From: CAXBES01 sp963974915
GTDB lineage: Bacteria; Bacteroidota; Bacteroidia; Flavobacteriales; Flavobacteriaceae
Direction: 5' to 3'
Assembly: GCA_963974915.1 (NCBI GenBank)
Contig: CAXBES010000010.1
Coordinates: 62,001 to 126,000 of the forward strand
Length of the DNA stretch: 64,000 nt
The position numbers and the translations under genes were made by a program. Position 1 is the stretch's first letter; each line of letters opens with the position of its first letter. Positions 27,601-36,367 of the stretch are shown here, in pieces. Under the pieces are notes generated by a model. That model searched no databases. It saw only the letters and a list, made by a program, of their open reading frames with translations, and was not told the origin of the DNA.

Positions 27601-27966
27601 AACGATTATAGCAGGTTTCTTTCTTGAATTTATTCTGTTGAGAACTTCCGAGCGAAGTAAAACATTTGCATTGTCTGTTTCTTCTATTTGATAAGGCCTC
27701 CGATAACTTCCGGGATAAAACAATACATTTTGATCTCCCAATAGATTTTCGAAATCATTTAAATGATAGGCCGCTTCTTCCTTATCGTTGAGAATTATAA
27801 GGAATGGCTTTTCAGTATTCTTAAAAACTTCTGCAATTACAATAGATACAGACGACCCCACCAGACCCGATACAGTTGTGTGAGGTTGAGAAAGGGCAAT
27901 AGTATCCACGAGTTTTCGGGTAGCCGAAGACTGTTCAAAAAGCGAACGAACAATGGTTTTGCTCAT
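24622..27966 (-). CDS. mfd: Transcription-repair coupling factor Mfd
   Basis: A 1114-residue Mfd of normal length. UvrB-homology region in the first 350 residues, RNA-polymerase-interacting domain near LEVGDYVTHIDHGIGKFGGL (about 430-500), Walker A GDVGFGKTEVA, DEEQ box, the motif TATPIPRTLQ, the VHNRI and STTIIESGLDVPNANT translocase motifs, and the C-terminal TRCF domain with DRFGELP. It displaces stalled RNA polymerase and recruits UvrA. A TATCTTTG element read leftward at 27974-27981 may be its promoter core, giving a very short leader. Confidence 0.95.
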   Translation of the reverse strand: MSKTIVRSLFEQSSATRKLVDTIALSQPHTTVSGLVGSSVSIVIAEVFKNTEKPFLIILNDKEEAAYHLNDFENLLGDQNVLFYPGSYRRPYQIEETDNANVLLRSEVLNRINSRKKPAIIVTYPEALFEKVVTRKELEKNTLKIAVNDDLSIDFVNEVLFAYNFKRTDFVTEPGEFSVRGGILDVFSFSNDEPYRIEFFGDDVDSIRTFDVETQLSLEQVKKVSIIPNVENKMMEESRESFLKYIASKTVIFLKNEELLSTSVDKLFEKATEAFKQQTGEVRMSEPAELFCTSELLKSQLVEFNTVVLNNKGDSSQNSNITFHTKPQPSFNKQFNLLIENLNENTEKGYTNYIFCSSEQQAKRFHDIFEDAQQKVDQFQTVVFPLFQGFIDDENKNVCYTDHQLFERYHKFQLKNGYAKKQAITLKELTNLEVGDYVTHIDHGIGKFGGLQKIEVEGKQQEAIKLIYGERDILYLSIHSLHKISKYNGKDGTTPKIYKLGSAAWKKLKQKTKTRVKEIAFNLIELYAKRRLQKGFAYDPDSYLQLELESSFMYEDTPDQSTATEDVKRDMENERPMDRLVCGDVGFGKTEVAVRAAFKAVDNGKQVAILVPTTILAFQHHKTFSERLAEMPVRVDYLNRFRTAKERRTVLEDLKSGRLDIVIGTHQLVNKSVEFKDLGLLIIDEEQKFGVAVKDKLKTIKENVDTLTLTATPIPRTLQFSLMAARDLSVITTPPPNRYPVETHVIRFSEETIRDAIRYEISRGGQVFFVHNRIENIKEVAGMIQRLCPDAKIGIGHGQMEGKKLEQLMLAFMSNEFDVLVSTTIIESGLDVPNANTIFINNANNFGLSDLHQMRGRVGRSNKKAFCYFITPPYSAMTEDARKRITALEQFSELGSGLNIAMKDLEIRGAGDLLGGEQSGFINEIGFDTYQKILAEAIDELKEKEFKHLYEGTEHEKKNFVKETVIDTDFELLFPDDYVNNITERLNLYTKLNEIKDEAALQKFEQELVDRFGELPQSAIDLFNSVRIKWIAIVMGLERVVMKKGKLVGYFVSDQQSAFYQSEAFTKVLQYVQSHPNAVTMKEKQTRSGLRLMLTFDRITSINKALQALKSFMV

Positions 27967-28037
27967 AGGTGCGCAAAGATAATACCTTCTTTAATTATTT
28001 TAGGCGTGGAAGTACAGTATTATCATTTAGTTAACTT

Positions 28038-29180
28038 CTAAAAGAACTGAACCAGTTTCTCCAAGTCCTTTTCAGTATTGTAAACATTTGGTGAAACCCG
28101 TATGGCTTTTCCGCGATACGACACGAAGATCCTGTTTTCCAATAACGATTCTTTTATTTTCTGAATATTCTTGCCTTCCGGAAGATATATTCCAAATAAA
28201 TGATGTGCCCGAAATTGCGGATCCTCTATAAAGTAACCTTTTTTCTGAAGCTGCTCTAGGGCGGGTTGGGTTATTGCGTTACAATATTCCTGAATGGCCT
28301 TTGGTGTCCACTCCAACAATTGTCTTATCGCTTCCGAAAGCATGGGCGTAAGAATAAAATTACTCGATTCTCCCATGTCGTAACGTGCCGCCTTTGGCTT
28401 AAACTCGGGATTGTAGTTCGCCAGATTAGTAAAATCTTCACTGCCCACATGGTTCATCCAGTTATTCTCAATAGGTATACCCTCATGAAACCGTTCTCCG
28501 TAGAATGCAACTCCTAATCCGTAGCCACCCATTAACCATTTATACCCACCACAGATCAGTGCATCCGGATTGATTTCAGCAACAGAAAAATCTAAAGCAC
28601 CAATACTTTGGGTGCCATCGATGATAAGATAAGCACCTACCTCGTTTGTACGTAGTCTAATGGCTTTGAGGTCAAAAAGTGTTCCGTCGGTCCAATGAAC
28701 TATGGGTATGGAAACCACTTTTGTATTAGAGGAAATCGCTTTCAGGATATTCTCGTTCCATATTTTACTTCTACCTTCTCCAATAGCAGGTGCCGAAACA
28801 GTTGTAACTTTTACACCTTTTTCTGCTTCCAATTGTTTCCAGGCATAAAAATTACTTGGAAACTGTTCTTCTAAGACAACTATTTCATCATTTTTTTCGA
28901 ATGGAATATTTTTTACAGCGTTCGCTATTCCGTAAGAAACCGACGGGATTATAGCTATGTATTCTGAAGAGGGAGCTTTAATTAGTTTTGCAAAGCGCTG
29001 TTTTAAAAATTCCCGTTCAGCAAAAAAATGTTTGCTTTCTATTACATAGGGAGTTGATTTATCCTTAAGATTTTTAATACCTATTTGTTCCACAGATTTT
29101 AATTGAGCCGACATCGTAGCGCAATTCAAGTATATAACTTGTTCGGGTAAGCTAAAAAAGTGCTTTTTATTTTCAAGCAT
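28038..29180 (-). CDS. Class V aminotransferase-fold PLP enzyme
   Basis: A 380-residue class V (NifS/CsdB-like) PLP enzyme. The PLP-lysine is in ALICGGYKWLMGGYG, the PLP-binding Asp in YLIIDGTQSIGALDF, and HWTDGTLFDL fits the class. No catalytic cysteine loop is obvious, so a desulfurase role is less likely; kynureninase-like or isopenicillin epimerase-like relatives share this architecture. Its ATG overlaps the stop of the membrane-protein gene (TAATG), placing it at the end of the repair operon. Substrate unknown. Confidence 0.75.
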   Translation of the reverse strand: MLENKKHFFSLPEQVIYLNCATMSAQLKSVEQIGIKNLKDKSTPYVIESKHFFAEREFLKQRFAKLIKAPSSEYIAIIPSVSYGIANAVKNIPFEKNDEIVVLEEQFPSNFYAWKQLEAEKGVKVTTVSAPAIGEGRSKIWNENILKAISSNTKVVSIPIVHWTDGTLFDLKAIRLRTNEVGAYLIIDGTQSIGALDFSVAEINPDALICGGYKWLMGGYGLGVAFYGERFHEGIPIENNWMNHVGSEDFTNLANYNPEFKPKAARYDMGESSNFILTPMLSEAIRQLLEWTPKAIQEYCNAITQPALEQLQKKGYFIEDPQFRAHHLFGIYLPEGKNIQKIKESLLENRIFVSYRGKAIRVSPNVYNTEKDLEKLVQFF

Positions 29181-29977
29181 TAGCGATTCAGGAATTGATT
29201 GAGTTTTACAAAAGGACTGGTATCTTTGTTTTTAAATCCATGCAAACTACTACTTAAAAATAAAATAACCGCTACAAAAACTGCTGTATATGCCACCGTT
29301 TCATTTGTATCCCAATTGGCAACAGCAATGGCTGTCAACGCCCAGACACCTACCAATGCAAATTCACGCATGTTGCGTTTCCAGGTAACCAATAGGTTAA
29401 TAATTCCGGCGATTACGATCATTAGTAGCGTCCAGGTAGTTTCAGAAATACCGAAACCATCCCAATTGGTAGCTACTAGATAGGATGAAACATTAGCAAT
29501 ACTGGCCACGGTCACCCACCCGCTATAGATCACAAAGGGCCACCATAGGAATACGATCACCGATATGGGTGCGTCCCATAATTCCATTTTATTATTCATA
29601 ACCACTTTCAGAAGAGAAAATAATAAAACAAAAATGCAAAGGACAGACATATTAAGATAGCCGTACAACCAAAAAATCACCCAGAGCATATTTGCAACAC
29701 ACGAAAGCACGAACCACCAGCCCACATTTAATATAAAATTATCATCTCGCACGTTTTTAAAAAGGCTTCGACCTTGATAGATTACAAACCCTAATAATAG
29801 TAAATAGATGATTCCCCAGATAGAGAAAGCATATCCGGCGGGTGTAAACAAAGAGTTTACACTACCTGAAACTTCTCCAATGGTTGTATTGTTAATTGCG
29901 CCGGTATTTGAAAGGTAGTTTATAAATACCGTGGCGATGAAAGCAATAATATTTGCTATTTGAAGTGTCTTTTTCAT
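29180..29977 (-). CDS. TspO/MBR-like tryptophan-rich membrane protein
   Basis: A 265-residue protein with about seven to eight hydrophobic helices and many tryptophans (FSIWGIIYLLLLGF, WWFVLSCVANMLWVIFWLYG, WWPFVIYSGWVTVA, WDGFGISETTWTLL). FTPAGYAFSIWGIIY and the WW-rich helices resemble the TspO/MBR family, although TspO is normally about 160 residues with five helices; this longer version is frequent in Bacteroidota. Ligand and role are unknown. It begins six bases after pdeM. Confidence 0.7.
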   Translation of the reverse strand: MKKTLQIANIIAFIATVFINYLSNTGAINNTTIGEVSGSVNSLFTPAGYAFSIWGIIYLLLLGFVIYQGRSLFKNVRDDNFILNVGWWFVLSCVANMLWVIFWLYGYLNMSVLCIFVLLFSLLKVVMNNKMELWDAPISVIVFLWWPFVIYSGWVTVASIANVSSYLVATNWDGFGISETTWTLLMIVIAGIINLLVTWKRNMREFALVGVWALTAIAVANWDTNETVAYTAVFVAVILFLSSSLHGFKNKDTSPFVKLNQFLNR

Positions 29978-29983
29978 AATTTC

Positions 29984-30622
29984 TTATTTTGAAACACATA
30001 TTACTTCGTTTTCTACGATCGCAAAAATTTCGTCGTTGTCCTTCGGACTTAATATATGCTTTCCTGTAAAGTTACCAAAAGCGGGAAGAATGAGTTGCGA
30101 TTTTGTTTTATAAAAGCAGGCTAGTTTTACGGTTTGTCTTCCCGAACCCTTCATTCTAATCCCAGGATGGATATGCCCTGAAAAATTGAAGCAGCTATGC
30201 TTTTCGATAGGATGATGGGTTAATAAAAAGCCATTGATCTCCAGTTGATCCACCACATCAACACTAATATCTTCATACATATATTTGGGGATAATGTCGT
30301 GATTTCCGGAAATCAAAATAACTGCAGTTTGATTTGTTTGCACCCAGTTTTTAAAAGTCTCCCATTCACTATTAATTTTGCTGTGGAAAAGGTCACCCAA
30401 AAAACAGACTGTCTTTGGTTGGATCTCGTCCACAAGTACTTTCAGCTTTTTAAAATTTTCTTCGGAAGCATTTTTTGGAATAGCAGCTCCATATCTTCTG
30501 AAATGTGTTACTTTACCGAAGTGAACATCTGCGATAAGCAACATTTGCTTCTGAAGCCAATAGATCGCACCACTGGGATGTAACAAAAAATCATGCTCGC
30601 GTATTGTTACCTTTTGACTCAT
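29984..30622 (-). CDS. pdeM: Ligase-associated phosphoesterase PdeM
   Basis: A 212-residue calcineurin-like metallophosphoesterase. All metal motifs are visible: ADVHFGK, LGDLFHS, SGNHD, THHP and GHIHPG. It matches the ligase-associated DNA damage response endonuclease family (MPE/PdeM), a manganese-dependent endonuclease. Its ATG overlaps the helicase stop by four bases (ATGA), tying it to the repair cassette. Confidence 0.9.
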   Translation of the reverse strand: MSQKVTIREHDFLLHPSGAIYWLQKQMLLIADVHFGKVTHFRRYGAAIPKNASEENFKKLKVLVDEIQPKTVCFLGDLFHSKINSEWETFKNWVQTNQTAVILISGNHDIIPKYMYEDISVDVVDQLEINGFLLTHHPIEKHSCFNFSGHIHPGIRMKGSGRQTVKLACFYKTKSQLILPAFGNFTGKHILSPKDNDEIFAIVENEVICVSK

Positions 30623-33078
30623 TTCTCTAACGATAATTTCATTTTTTTAATACGATCTGCCAATTTTTCTGAAGACAGTTTTTCCCGAAGCCTATCGGTG
30701 ATGATTGGAAAACTGAAAGGTGTAGGTTTTTTACACTGTTTCCAAAGTATCTCCTGCGATCTGATACGTTCAAGAGCGATTCTCAACCTTCCCTCTTCCA
30801 TCTCATGTTCAAAAGTTTCTCGAAATGCCTGTTGATACAACAGGTTGTCCGGTTCAAAATCTCGGAAAACTTCGAACAATAACTGAGAGTTGCTCTGTAG
30901 GTGTTTAGTCTTAATCATTTTATTGGGGTAACCTTGAAAAACCAATCCGCTAATTACCGCAATATCCCGAAATTTTCTTCTGGCAAGTTCGGTTGAATTC
31001 AAACTCTTCTGAAGATCATCGAATAGATATTGGGGTGAAAAAAGATCGTTATCGAGTACATTTTCGATATCCAAAGGCTGATCACTTAAAAGTTCGAATC
31101 CGTAATCATTGTAAGCCAAAGAAAAGCTAATAGGGGTGAGTAAACTTATTCTATACGCAAGTAAACCACTCATTGCCATATGTACAAAGCGTCCTTCAAA
31201 CGGATAGAAAAGCGTATGATGTCCTTCTCTCGTCTTAAAACTTTCAATTAAGAACTCATTTTCGCCGGGAACGACCGATTCTAATTGTTGTCTGTTAAAA
31301 AGTGAACTCAAAGCTTTTAATTCGGGCGTATTTCGTTTATGATCTGCCTCACTTTGCAATTCCTGACGAAGGATTTCACTCATTTGAGACGAAAGCGCCA
31401 TTCTACCGCCCATAAAACTCACGATATTGCTGGTGCGTTTATTTGAACGCCGGACCTGAGCAACCATATTTCGCAAGCGCACTAATTCTAAAGTTCTCCC
31501 AGCGAAAACGAAAGTATCACCGGGTTTCATTTTTCCGATAAAGAATTCTTCGATAGTGCCTATAAATCCGCCCGAAACATACTTTACCATCAACATGGCA
31601 TCACTAACTATTGTTCCTATGGATAGGCGATGCATCATGGCGATCTGTCTGCTTTCAACTTTAAAGAGACCTTCAGAGGTTACGATTACTTTTCTATACT
31701 CGTCGTAAGCATTCAAACTCTGACTCCCCTTTGTAATGAAGTTGAGACACCACTCCCATTCGTCTTCAGTGATCCCCTGAAAGCAGAAGGTATTTTTTAT
31801 TTCAGGAAAAATTTCCTTCGGAAAGAATCCGTTGCTAACCGCCAGAGTTACCAAATACTGGATAAGCACATCGAAGCTTAAAAGATACGGTATTCGGTCT
31901 TCCATCACCTCTTCTTTTACGGCTCGTTTTAAAGCCGAAGCTTCAATTAACTCCAAGGCATGGGTGGGCAAAAAGTGAATTACACTGGCTTCTCCCGGTC
32001 GGTGATTACTGCGTCCGGCACGTTGTAAAAATTTTGCAATACCCTTTGGACCGCCAATTTGAATAATAGTTTCAACGGGTGCGAAGTCTACACCCAGATC
32101 TAAACTGGAGGTTGCGACAACGGCTTTTAGCGATTCATTTCTAATGGCCTGTTCTACCCAAAGTCTGGTTTCTTTATCAATACTTCCGTGGTGCATTGCG
32201 ATTTCGCCGGCAAATTCGGGATATTTCTCAAGAATTTTCTGAAACCAAATTTCACTCTGTCCACGGGTGTTTGTAAAAATTATGGTGGTTTTACTTTTTT
32301 TAATAATGGGTATGATCTCATCTAACAAATGCAATCCTAGATGACCTCTCCACGGAAAGTTTTCCATTTTCTTCGGAATGATAGAAGCAACCTTGATCTT
32401 CTTTTTTTGCTTAGCTTTTATTAAAACCGAATTATTTCTGAAACTCTCATCAACCCCTAGAAGAACATCTTGCGCTTGTTCAAGATTCCCAATTGTTGCC
32501 GAAATACCCCAAATTCGGAGCTCAGGACAAATAGTTTTAAAGCGGGATAGCCCCAGTTCCATTTGAACCCCCCTTTTACTTCCCAGCAATTCATGCCATT
32601 CATCTACTACAATTGCAGTTAAGGTTTTAAACATTTTGCCGTAATCTTTCGAAGCCAGAAGAAGCATTAAACTTTCCGGAGTCGTGATTAAAAGATCCGG
32701 CATATTTCTTTTTTGTTTTGCTCGCTCACTTTGCGGGGTATCTCCGGTGCGTATTCCCACCGTTAGACCTGTTTCTAGATCATCGGCAACTCGTTGTGCC
32801 GCCTGTTGTATTTCGATTGATAGCGCTCTAAGTGGGGTTATCCAAATGGCTTTAATGCCTTTGCTTTTTTTTGCTTTATAATCCGGATTTTGTTTAATGT
32901 AATTTAAAACTATAGGAAACCAGAGTGAATATGTTTTTCCACTTCCGGTAGGAGCATTAAGTAGTCCGTGTTTTCCATCGAGAAATGCATTCCACGTTTT
33001 TTTCTGAAAAGGAAAGGGTCTCCAGCCCTGTTGCTGAAACCAGTTATCTGCAATTGATATGAGTTGCTTCTTATTCAC
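30619..33078 (-). CDS. Ligase-associated Lhr-like DEXH helicase
   Basis: An 819-residue SF2 helicase of the Lhr-Core type. Walker A APTGSGKT (about 40-47), DEXH as VDEWHELLGSKRG, SATIGN motif III, motif IV-VI with TNTRGQSEIW, ATSSLDLGVDFAPVE and QRAGRSNHRPGE, followed by the winged-helix/Lhr C-terminal domain. It should be a 3'-to-5' ATP-dependent translocase acting with the neighbouring ligase and nucleases. The start is a GTG at 33078; no in-frame ATG gives a complete helicase domain nearby. It lies 56 bases after the ligase stop. Confidence 0.9.
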   Translation of the reverse strand: MNKKQLISIADNWFQQQGWRPFPFQKKTWNAFLDGKHGLLNAPTGSGKTYSLWFPIVLNYIKQNPDYKAKKSKGIKAIWITPLRALSIEIQQAAQRVADDLETGLTVGIRTGDTPQSERAKQKRNMPDLLITTPESLMLLLASKDYGKMFKTLTAIVVDEWHELLGSKRGVQMELGLSRFKTICPELRIWGISATIGNLEQAQDVLLGVDESFRNNSVLIKAKQKKKIKVASIIPKKMENFPWRGHLGLHLLDEIIPIIKKSKTTIIFTNTRGQSEIWFQKILEKYPEFAGEIAMHHGSIDKETRLWVEQAIRNESLKAVVATSSLDLGVDFAPVETIIQIGGPKGIAKFLQRAGRSNHRPGEASVIHFLPTHALELIEASALKRAVKEEVMEDRIPYLLSFDVLIQYLVTLAVSNGFFPKEIFPEIKNTFCFQGITEDEWEWCLNFITKGSQSLNAYDEYRKVIVTSEGLFKVESRQIAMMHRLSIGTIVSDAMLMVKYVSGGFIGTIEEFFIGKMKPGDTFVFAGRTLELVRLRNMVAQVRRSNKRTSNIVSFMGGRMALSSQMSEILRQELQSEADHKRNTPELKALSSLFNRQQLESVVPGENEFLIESFKTREGHHTLFYPFEGRFVHMAMSGLLAYRISLLTPISFSLAYNDYGFELLSDQPLDIENVLDNDLFSPQYLFDDLQKSLNSTELARRKFRDIAVISGLVFQGYPNKMIKTKHLQSNSQLLFEVFRDFEPDNLLYQQAFRETFEHEMEEGRLRIALERIRSQEILWKQCKKPTPFSFPIITDRLREKLSSEKLADRIKKMKLSLEK

Positions 33079-33134
33079 GTGGATAATTCAATTACTTAGA
33101 GATTTAGATCCGTTTGCATTGAATAAATTTGTTG

Positions 33135-34727
33135 TTATTTAGGAATCAATGCTTTTAGATCGTCTAACGTATTCGCTTCTTCTATCGATTTGTCTTTACG
33201 CCATCTTAAAATTCGGGGAAAGCGTGTGGCGATCCCACTTTTATGTCGTTTACTTTCAGCTATTCCCTCGAAGGCTATTTCAAACACGTGATGTGGAGTC
33301 ACGCTTCTTACCGGACCGAAACGTTCTAAGGTGTTCTTTTTTATCCATGCATCCACTTGTCTGAATTCGGCATCGGTTAGGCCCGAATACGCTTTAGCGA
33401 AGGTAACAAGCTCATTGTTTTCCCAGAGTCCGAAGGTATAGTCTGTATATAAATTAGCGCGCCTGCCATGACCTCTCATCGCATAAGTTAGTACGGCATC
33501 GATAGTGAAGGGATCGATCTTCCATTTCCACCAATCCCCTTTTTTACGACCTACCAAATAGGGAGAATCTTTCCGTTTTATCATTAAGCCTTCACTGCGT
33601 TTTTCACGTGAAAGCTTGCGTTCATTAGCAGCAGCATTCCAGCTGGAAAAATCCATGGTGCTGCTAATATAAAGTCCTAATTCGTCGCAGTTACATTCAC
33701 TTATAAGCTTGTCTAAAATTGCTCTTCTTTCAACAAAGGGTAAGTGGCGAATATCTTCCCCTTCCCATTCCAATAGATCGTATGCTATAAGTATTACGGG
33801 TGTTTTCTCTAGTAACGCCTTAGAGAGATTTTTACGTCCAATTCTGGTTTGCAAATCGTTGAAATTTCCGATAATTCCTTTTCCGAAGGGAAGAATTTCA
33901 CCGTCTAAAACAGTACCGTTTGGAATTTCATCTAAAAAACGTTGAAACTCAGGATACTTATCAGTTACAAGCTCTTCCCCTCGTGACCAGACAAATACTT
34001 CATCATTTCTAATAATTACCTGTGAACGTATTCCGTCCCATTTATGTTCAAAACTCCAACGGGAAATATCACCCAGATCGTTCTGGAAATCTTCCTCCAC
34101 GGCATATGCCAGATAAAATGGATAGGGTTTCGACAAGTAATCTTCTTCATTTTCCTCTAAGATAAGTTTTTGAAAAGTTGTGTTTTGGGGTGTCCAATCG
34201 CCCATAAGTTTATAGGCAAGAACATCTTCATCGATATTGGTGGCTTTTGAAAGAGCACGGGTCATTAGTTTCTGACTCACACCTATACGGAAGCTTCCTG
34301 TGATGATCTTATTAAAGACGAAGCGTTCAAAATAGTTGAGTTTTAACCAATTGCTTTGCAGGTACTCCTTCTTTTCTTCTTCGGGAAGCTCCTTGAGTTG
34401 AATAATTTCTTCTATAAATTGGGTAAGTGATTTTTCGGTATGTTCTTCGGAATTTGGCAAAATAAGAGCGATTGTTTCGGCGAGATCGCCAACGATATGA
34501 TAACTTTCTTCAAATAGCCATAAAGGTATTCCGCTAATCTCTGTTGCCCATAATCGCAGAAGGGTAGTGTTTACAGGACGTTTAGGTCGGCGATGCGAAA
34601 GAATTGCAATGGTCCATAACTTATCGTCTTCCGAAGCAATTAAAAAATAATCGGTTAACGCCTGTACCTTTAAATTTGTCTTATTAGTACTGTCGAGTGT
34701 TTTTATGAGTTCTGCGAATGCTTTCAA
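33135..34727 (-). CDS. ATP-dependent DNA ligase of the repair cassette
   Basis: A 530-residue ATP-dependent ligase: N-terminal DNA-binding helical domain (about 1-195), nucleotidyltransferase domain with the adenylation motif FEHKWDGIR (Lys229), LDGEILPF, EGLMIKRKDSPY and DWWKWK, and a C-terminal OB fold. It seals nicks; in other bacteria the homologue is clustered with an Lhr helicase, MPE nuclease and MBL exonuclease. The start is TTG, overlapping the exonuclease stop by four bases (TTGA), an unusual variant of the common ATGA coupling. Confidence 0.9.
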   Translation of the reverse strand: MKAFAELIKTLDSTNKTNLKVQALTDYFLIASEDDKLWTIAILSHRRPKRPVNTTLLRLWATEISGIPLWLFEESYHIVGDLAETIALILPNSEEHTEKSLTQFIEEIIQLKELPEEEKKEYLQSNWLKLNYFERFVFNKIITGSFRIGVSQKLMTRALSKATNIDEDVLAYKLMGDWTPQNTTFQKLILEENEEDYLSKPYPFYLAYAVEEDFQNDLGDISRWSFEHKWDGIRSQVIIRNDEVFVWSRGEELVTDKYPEFQRFLDEIPNGTVLDGEILPFGKGIIGNFNDLQTRIGRKNLSKALLEKTPVILIAYDLLEWEGEDIRHLPFVERRAILDKLISECNCDELGLYISSTMDFSSWNAAANERKLSREKRSEGLMIKRKDSPYLVGRKKGDWWKWKIDPFTIDAVLTYAMRGHGRRANLYTDYTFGLWENNELVTFAKAYSGLTDAEFRQVDAWIKKNTLERFGPVRSVTPHHVFEIAFEGIAESKRHKSGIATRFPRILRWRKDKSIEEANTLDDLKALIPK

Positions 34728-35746
34728 GTTATGTCTTCTTTTTTTGTTCCAATCTCGGCACCTTCTTCTTCATACTGTGTTTTCTCGGTACGGGCATCAA
34801 GTCCCATTTCCTCCCTTAAGTAGCGTGAAAATATATCGGTGTAACCGTGGGTAGCAATCACTTTTTCACAGCCTGTCTCTTTAACCGCCCACAATAAACC
34901 GTCCCAGTCTGCATGATCACTAAGTACGAACCCCTGATCAATAGCACGCCTTCTTCGCGCCCCTCTAAAGGTCATCCATCCACTAGCCGATGCTGTAACG
35001 TACGGAACCATTTTTCGGATCCATGTGCCGCCATGTGCGCTTGGCGGAGCGATGACTATATTACCCTTAATTTCATCCTTCGATGTGTCTCTGGTAATTA
35101 AATGAGTTGGAGGAAACAAATAGTTTTCTCTTAGTACTTCTGTCATATTCTCTACTGCGCCATGTGTAAAGATCTTTCCTATTGAGGGATCGATATGTTT
35201 TAGCAGCCGTTGTGCTTTACCGAGGCTGTAACCAAATAAGACAGACGTTTTTCCATCGGCTTTATTATTTGCCCACCAGTTATTGATATCGCTGAAAACC
35301 TCGTCTTGTGGAGTCCATTTAAATGCAGGTAAACCAAAAGTGCTTTCGGTGATAAACGTATGGCATTTTATAGGTTCGTAGGCCTCAGCAAGGCCGTCGT
35401 CTTCAGTTTTAAAATCTCCTGTAAATACCCAAACCTCTCCTTTATATTCCACTCTCACTTGCGAAGATGCAACAATATGACCTGCCGGGTGGAGGGAAAA
35501 TTTTACATTATTTATGGTAAAAGTTTCGTTCCATTCTTTTCCGGTTACGGTTATTTCTCCCAATCTGTGTTTTATAATAGGCACGTTTTTACAATGGGTA
35601 ATATATTTTTTATGTCCCCAACGACTGTGGTCAGCGTGGCCATGTGTTACGATACAATTATCTACAGGACGCCAGGCATCAATATATACGTTAGCCCTTT
35701 TACAAAAGATCCCATTTTCATTAAATACAAGTAGAGGTTGGTTCAT
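34724..35746 (-). CDS. Ligase-associated MBL-fold exonuclease
   Basis: A 340-residue metallo-beta-lactamase/beta-CASP nuclease. The HxHxDH motif is intact in VTHGHADHSRWG (His35, His37, Asp39, His40), with VFTGDFKTEDDG and SDHADWDGLLWAV downstream. It matches the ligase-associated exonuclease (SNM1/Exo-like) that processes DNA ends. It is the first gene of the cassette exonuclease-ligase-helicase-pdeM. The upstream gap (35747-35910) shows no clear leftward promoter. Confidence 0.9.
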   Translation of the reverse strand: MNQPLLVFNENGIFCKRANVYIDAWRPVDNCIVTHGHADHSRWGHKKYITHCKNVPIIKHRLGEITVTGKEWNETFTINNVKFSLHPAGHIVASSQVRVEYKGEVWVFTGDFKTEDDGLAEAYEPIKCHTFITESTFGLPAFKWTPQDEVFSDINNWWANNKADGKTSVLFGYSLGKAQRLLKHIDPSIGKIFTHGAVENMTEVLRENYLFPPTHLITRDTSKDEIKGNIVIAPPSAHGGTWIRKMVPYVTASASGWMTFRGARRRRAIDQGFVLSDHADWDGLLWAVKETGCEKVIATHGYTDIFSRYLREEMGLDARTEKTQYEEEGAEIGTKKEDIT

Positions 35747-35859
35747 TTTTCTTTTTATAGCAGTCTAAAAATACTAAAAGACATCTATGATACTATAGGA
35801 ATTAAGAAAAGTTTAGCGGCTTTTTAGATAAGAATAAAATGTAGTAAACTTTAATTAGA

Positions 35860-35893
35860 TTGCTTCTCATCCTTGGGAAATGTTTTATATTTG
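35860..35893 (+). promoter_or_regulatory. Promoter of the TerB-like gene
   Basis: TTG (35860-35862), 23-base spacer, TATATTTG (35886-35893). The leader would be about 13 bases. Confidence 0.5.
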
Positions 35894-35910
35894 TGCTTTA
35901 AAATCACACT

Positions 35911-36336
35911 ATGTCATTTACAGATTTATTTGAAAGCGGAGAACATAAGAGAAACCTGGGGCATTTCGCATCTATTGCAAATATGGCCGCAGTTGACGGT
36001 GCGCTTAACGCGGAAGAAGAAAAACTTTTAAAGCGATTTGCAAGAAAGCTGGATATACAGGAATCTGAGTATGCAGATGTCTTAAAAAATCCGGGCAAGT
36101 ACCCAATTAATCCGCCTAATTCATCTGATAAGCGTCTGGAAAGAATGCATGATTTGTTTGAAATGATTTTTGCTGATCATGAAATCGATGACCATGAGCG
36201 TTTTCTAATTGAAAAATATGCAATTGGATTAGGATATTCTGTCGAGTTGGCTCAGAAACTGATCAAAAGATCGATTCAAATTTATCAAGGAGGTCTTGAT
36301 CTTGAAGATTACCGTTATTTGCTTAACAGGGATTAA
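35911..36336 (+). CDS. TerB-like domain protein
   Basis: A 141-residue all-helical TerB-fold protein. Paired acidic segments match the TerB pattern: MAAVDGALNAEEEKLLKRFARKL, then DHEIDDHERFLIEKYAIGLGY. No membrane segment. TerB proteins occur with tellurite and stress systems, but stand-alone forms like this are of unknown function. It has its own promoter and converges on the GTPase operon. Confidence 0.75.
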   Translation: MSFTDLFESGEHKRNLGHFASIANMAAVDGALNAEEEKLLKRFARKLDIQESEYADVLKNPGKYPINPPNSSDKRLERMHDLFEMIFADHEIDDHERFLIEKYAIGLGYSVELAQKLIKRSIQIYQGGLDLEDYRYLLNRD

Positions 36337-36367
36337 GCTATTCCTTTAATAGCTGATCGATTTTTTT
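36336..36367. terminator. Weak hairpin between TerB-like and histidine kinase genes
   Basis: AGCTATT (36336-36342), loop CCTTT, AATAGCT (36348-36354), then after six bases a run of seven T. The T-run is detached from the stem, so termination of the TerB-like transcript is possible rather than certain. Confidence 0.35.

Noticed and set aside
35360..35734. Long antisense open frame opposite the MBL exonuclease gene
   Set aside because: The other strand encodes a clearly conserved nuclease with intact motifs; the antisense product has no recognisable domain. The same applies to antisense frames opposite yitT (47592-47933), mfd (25433-25813) and metG (15315-15671).
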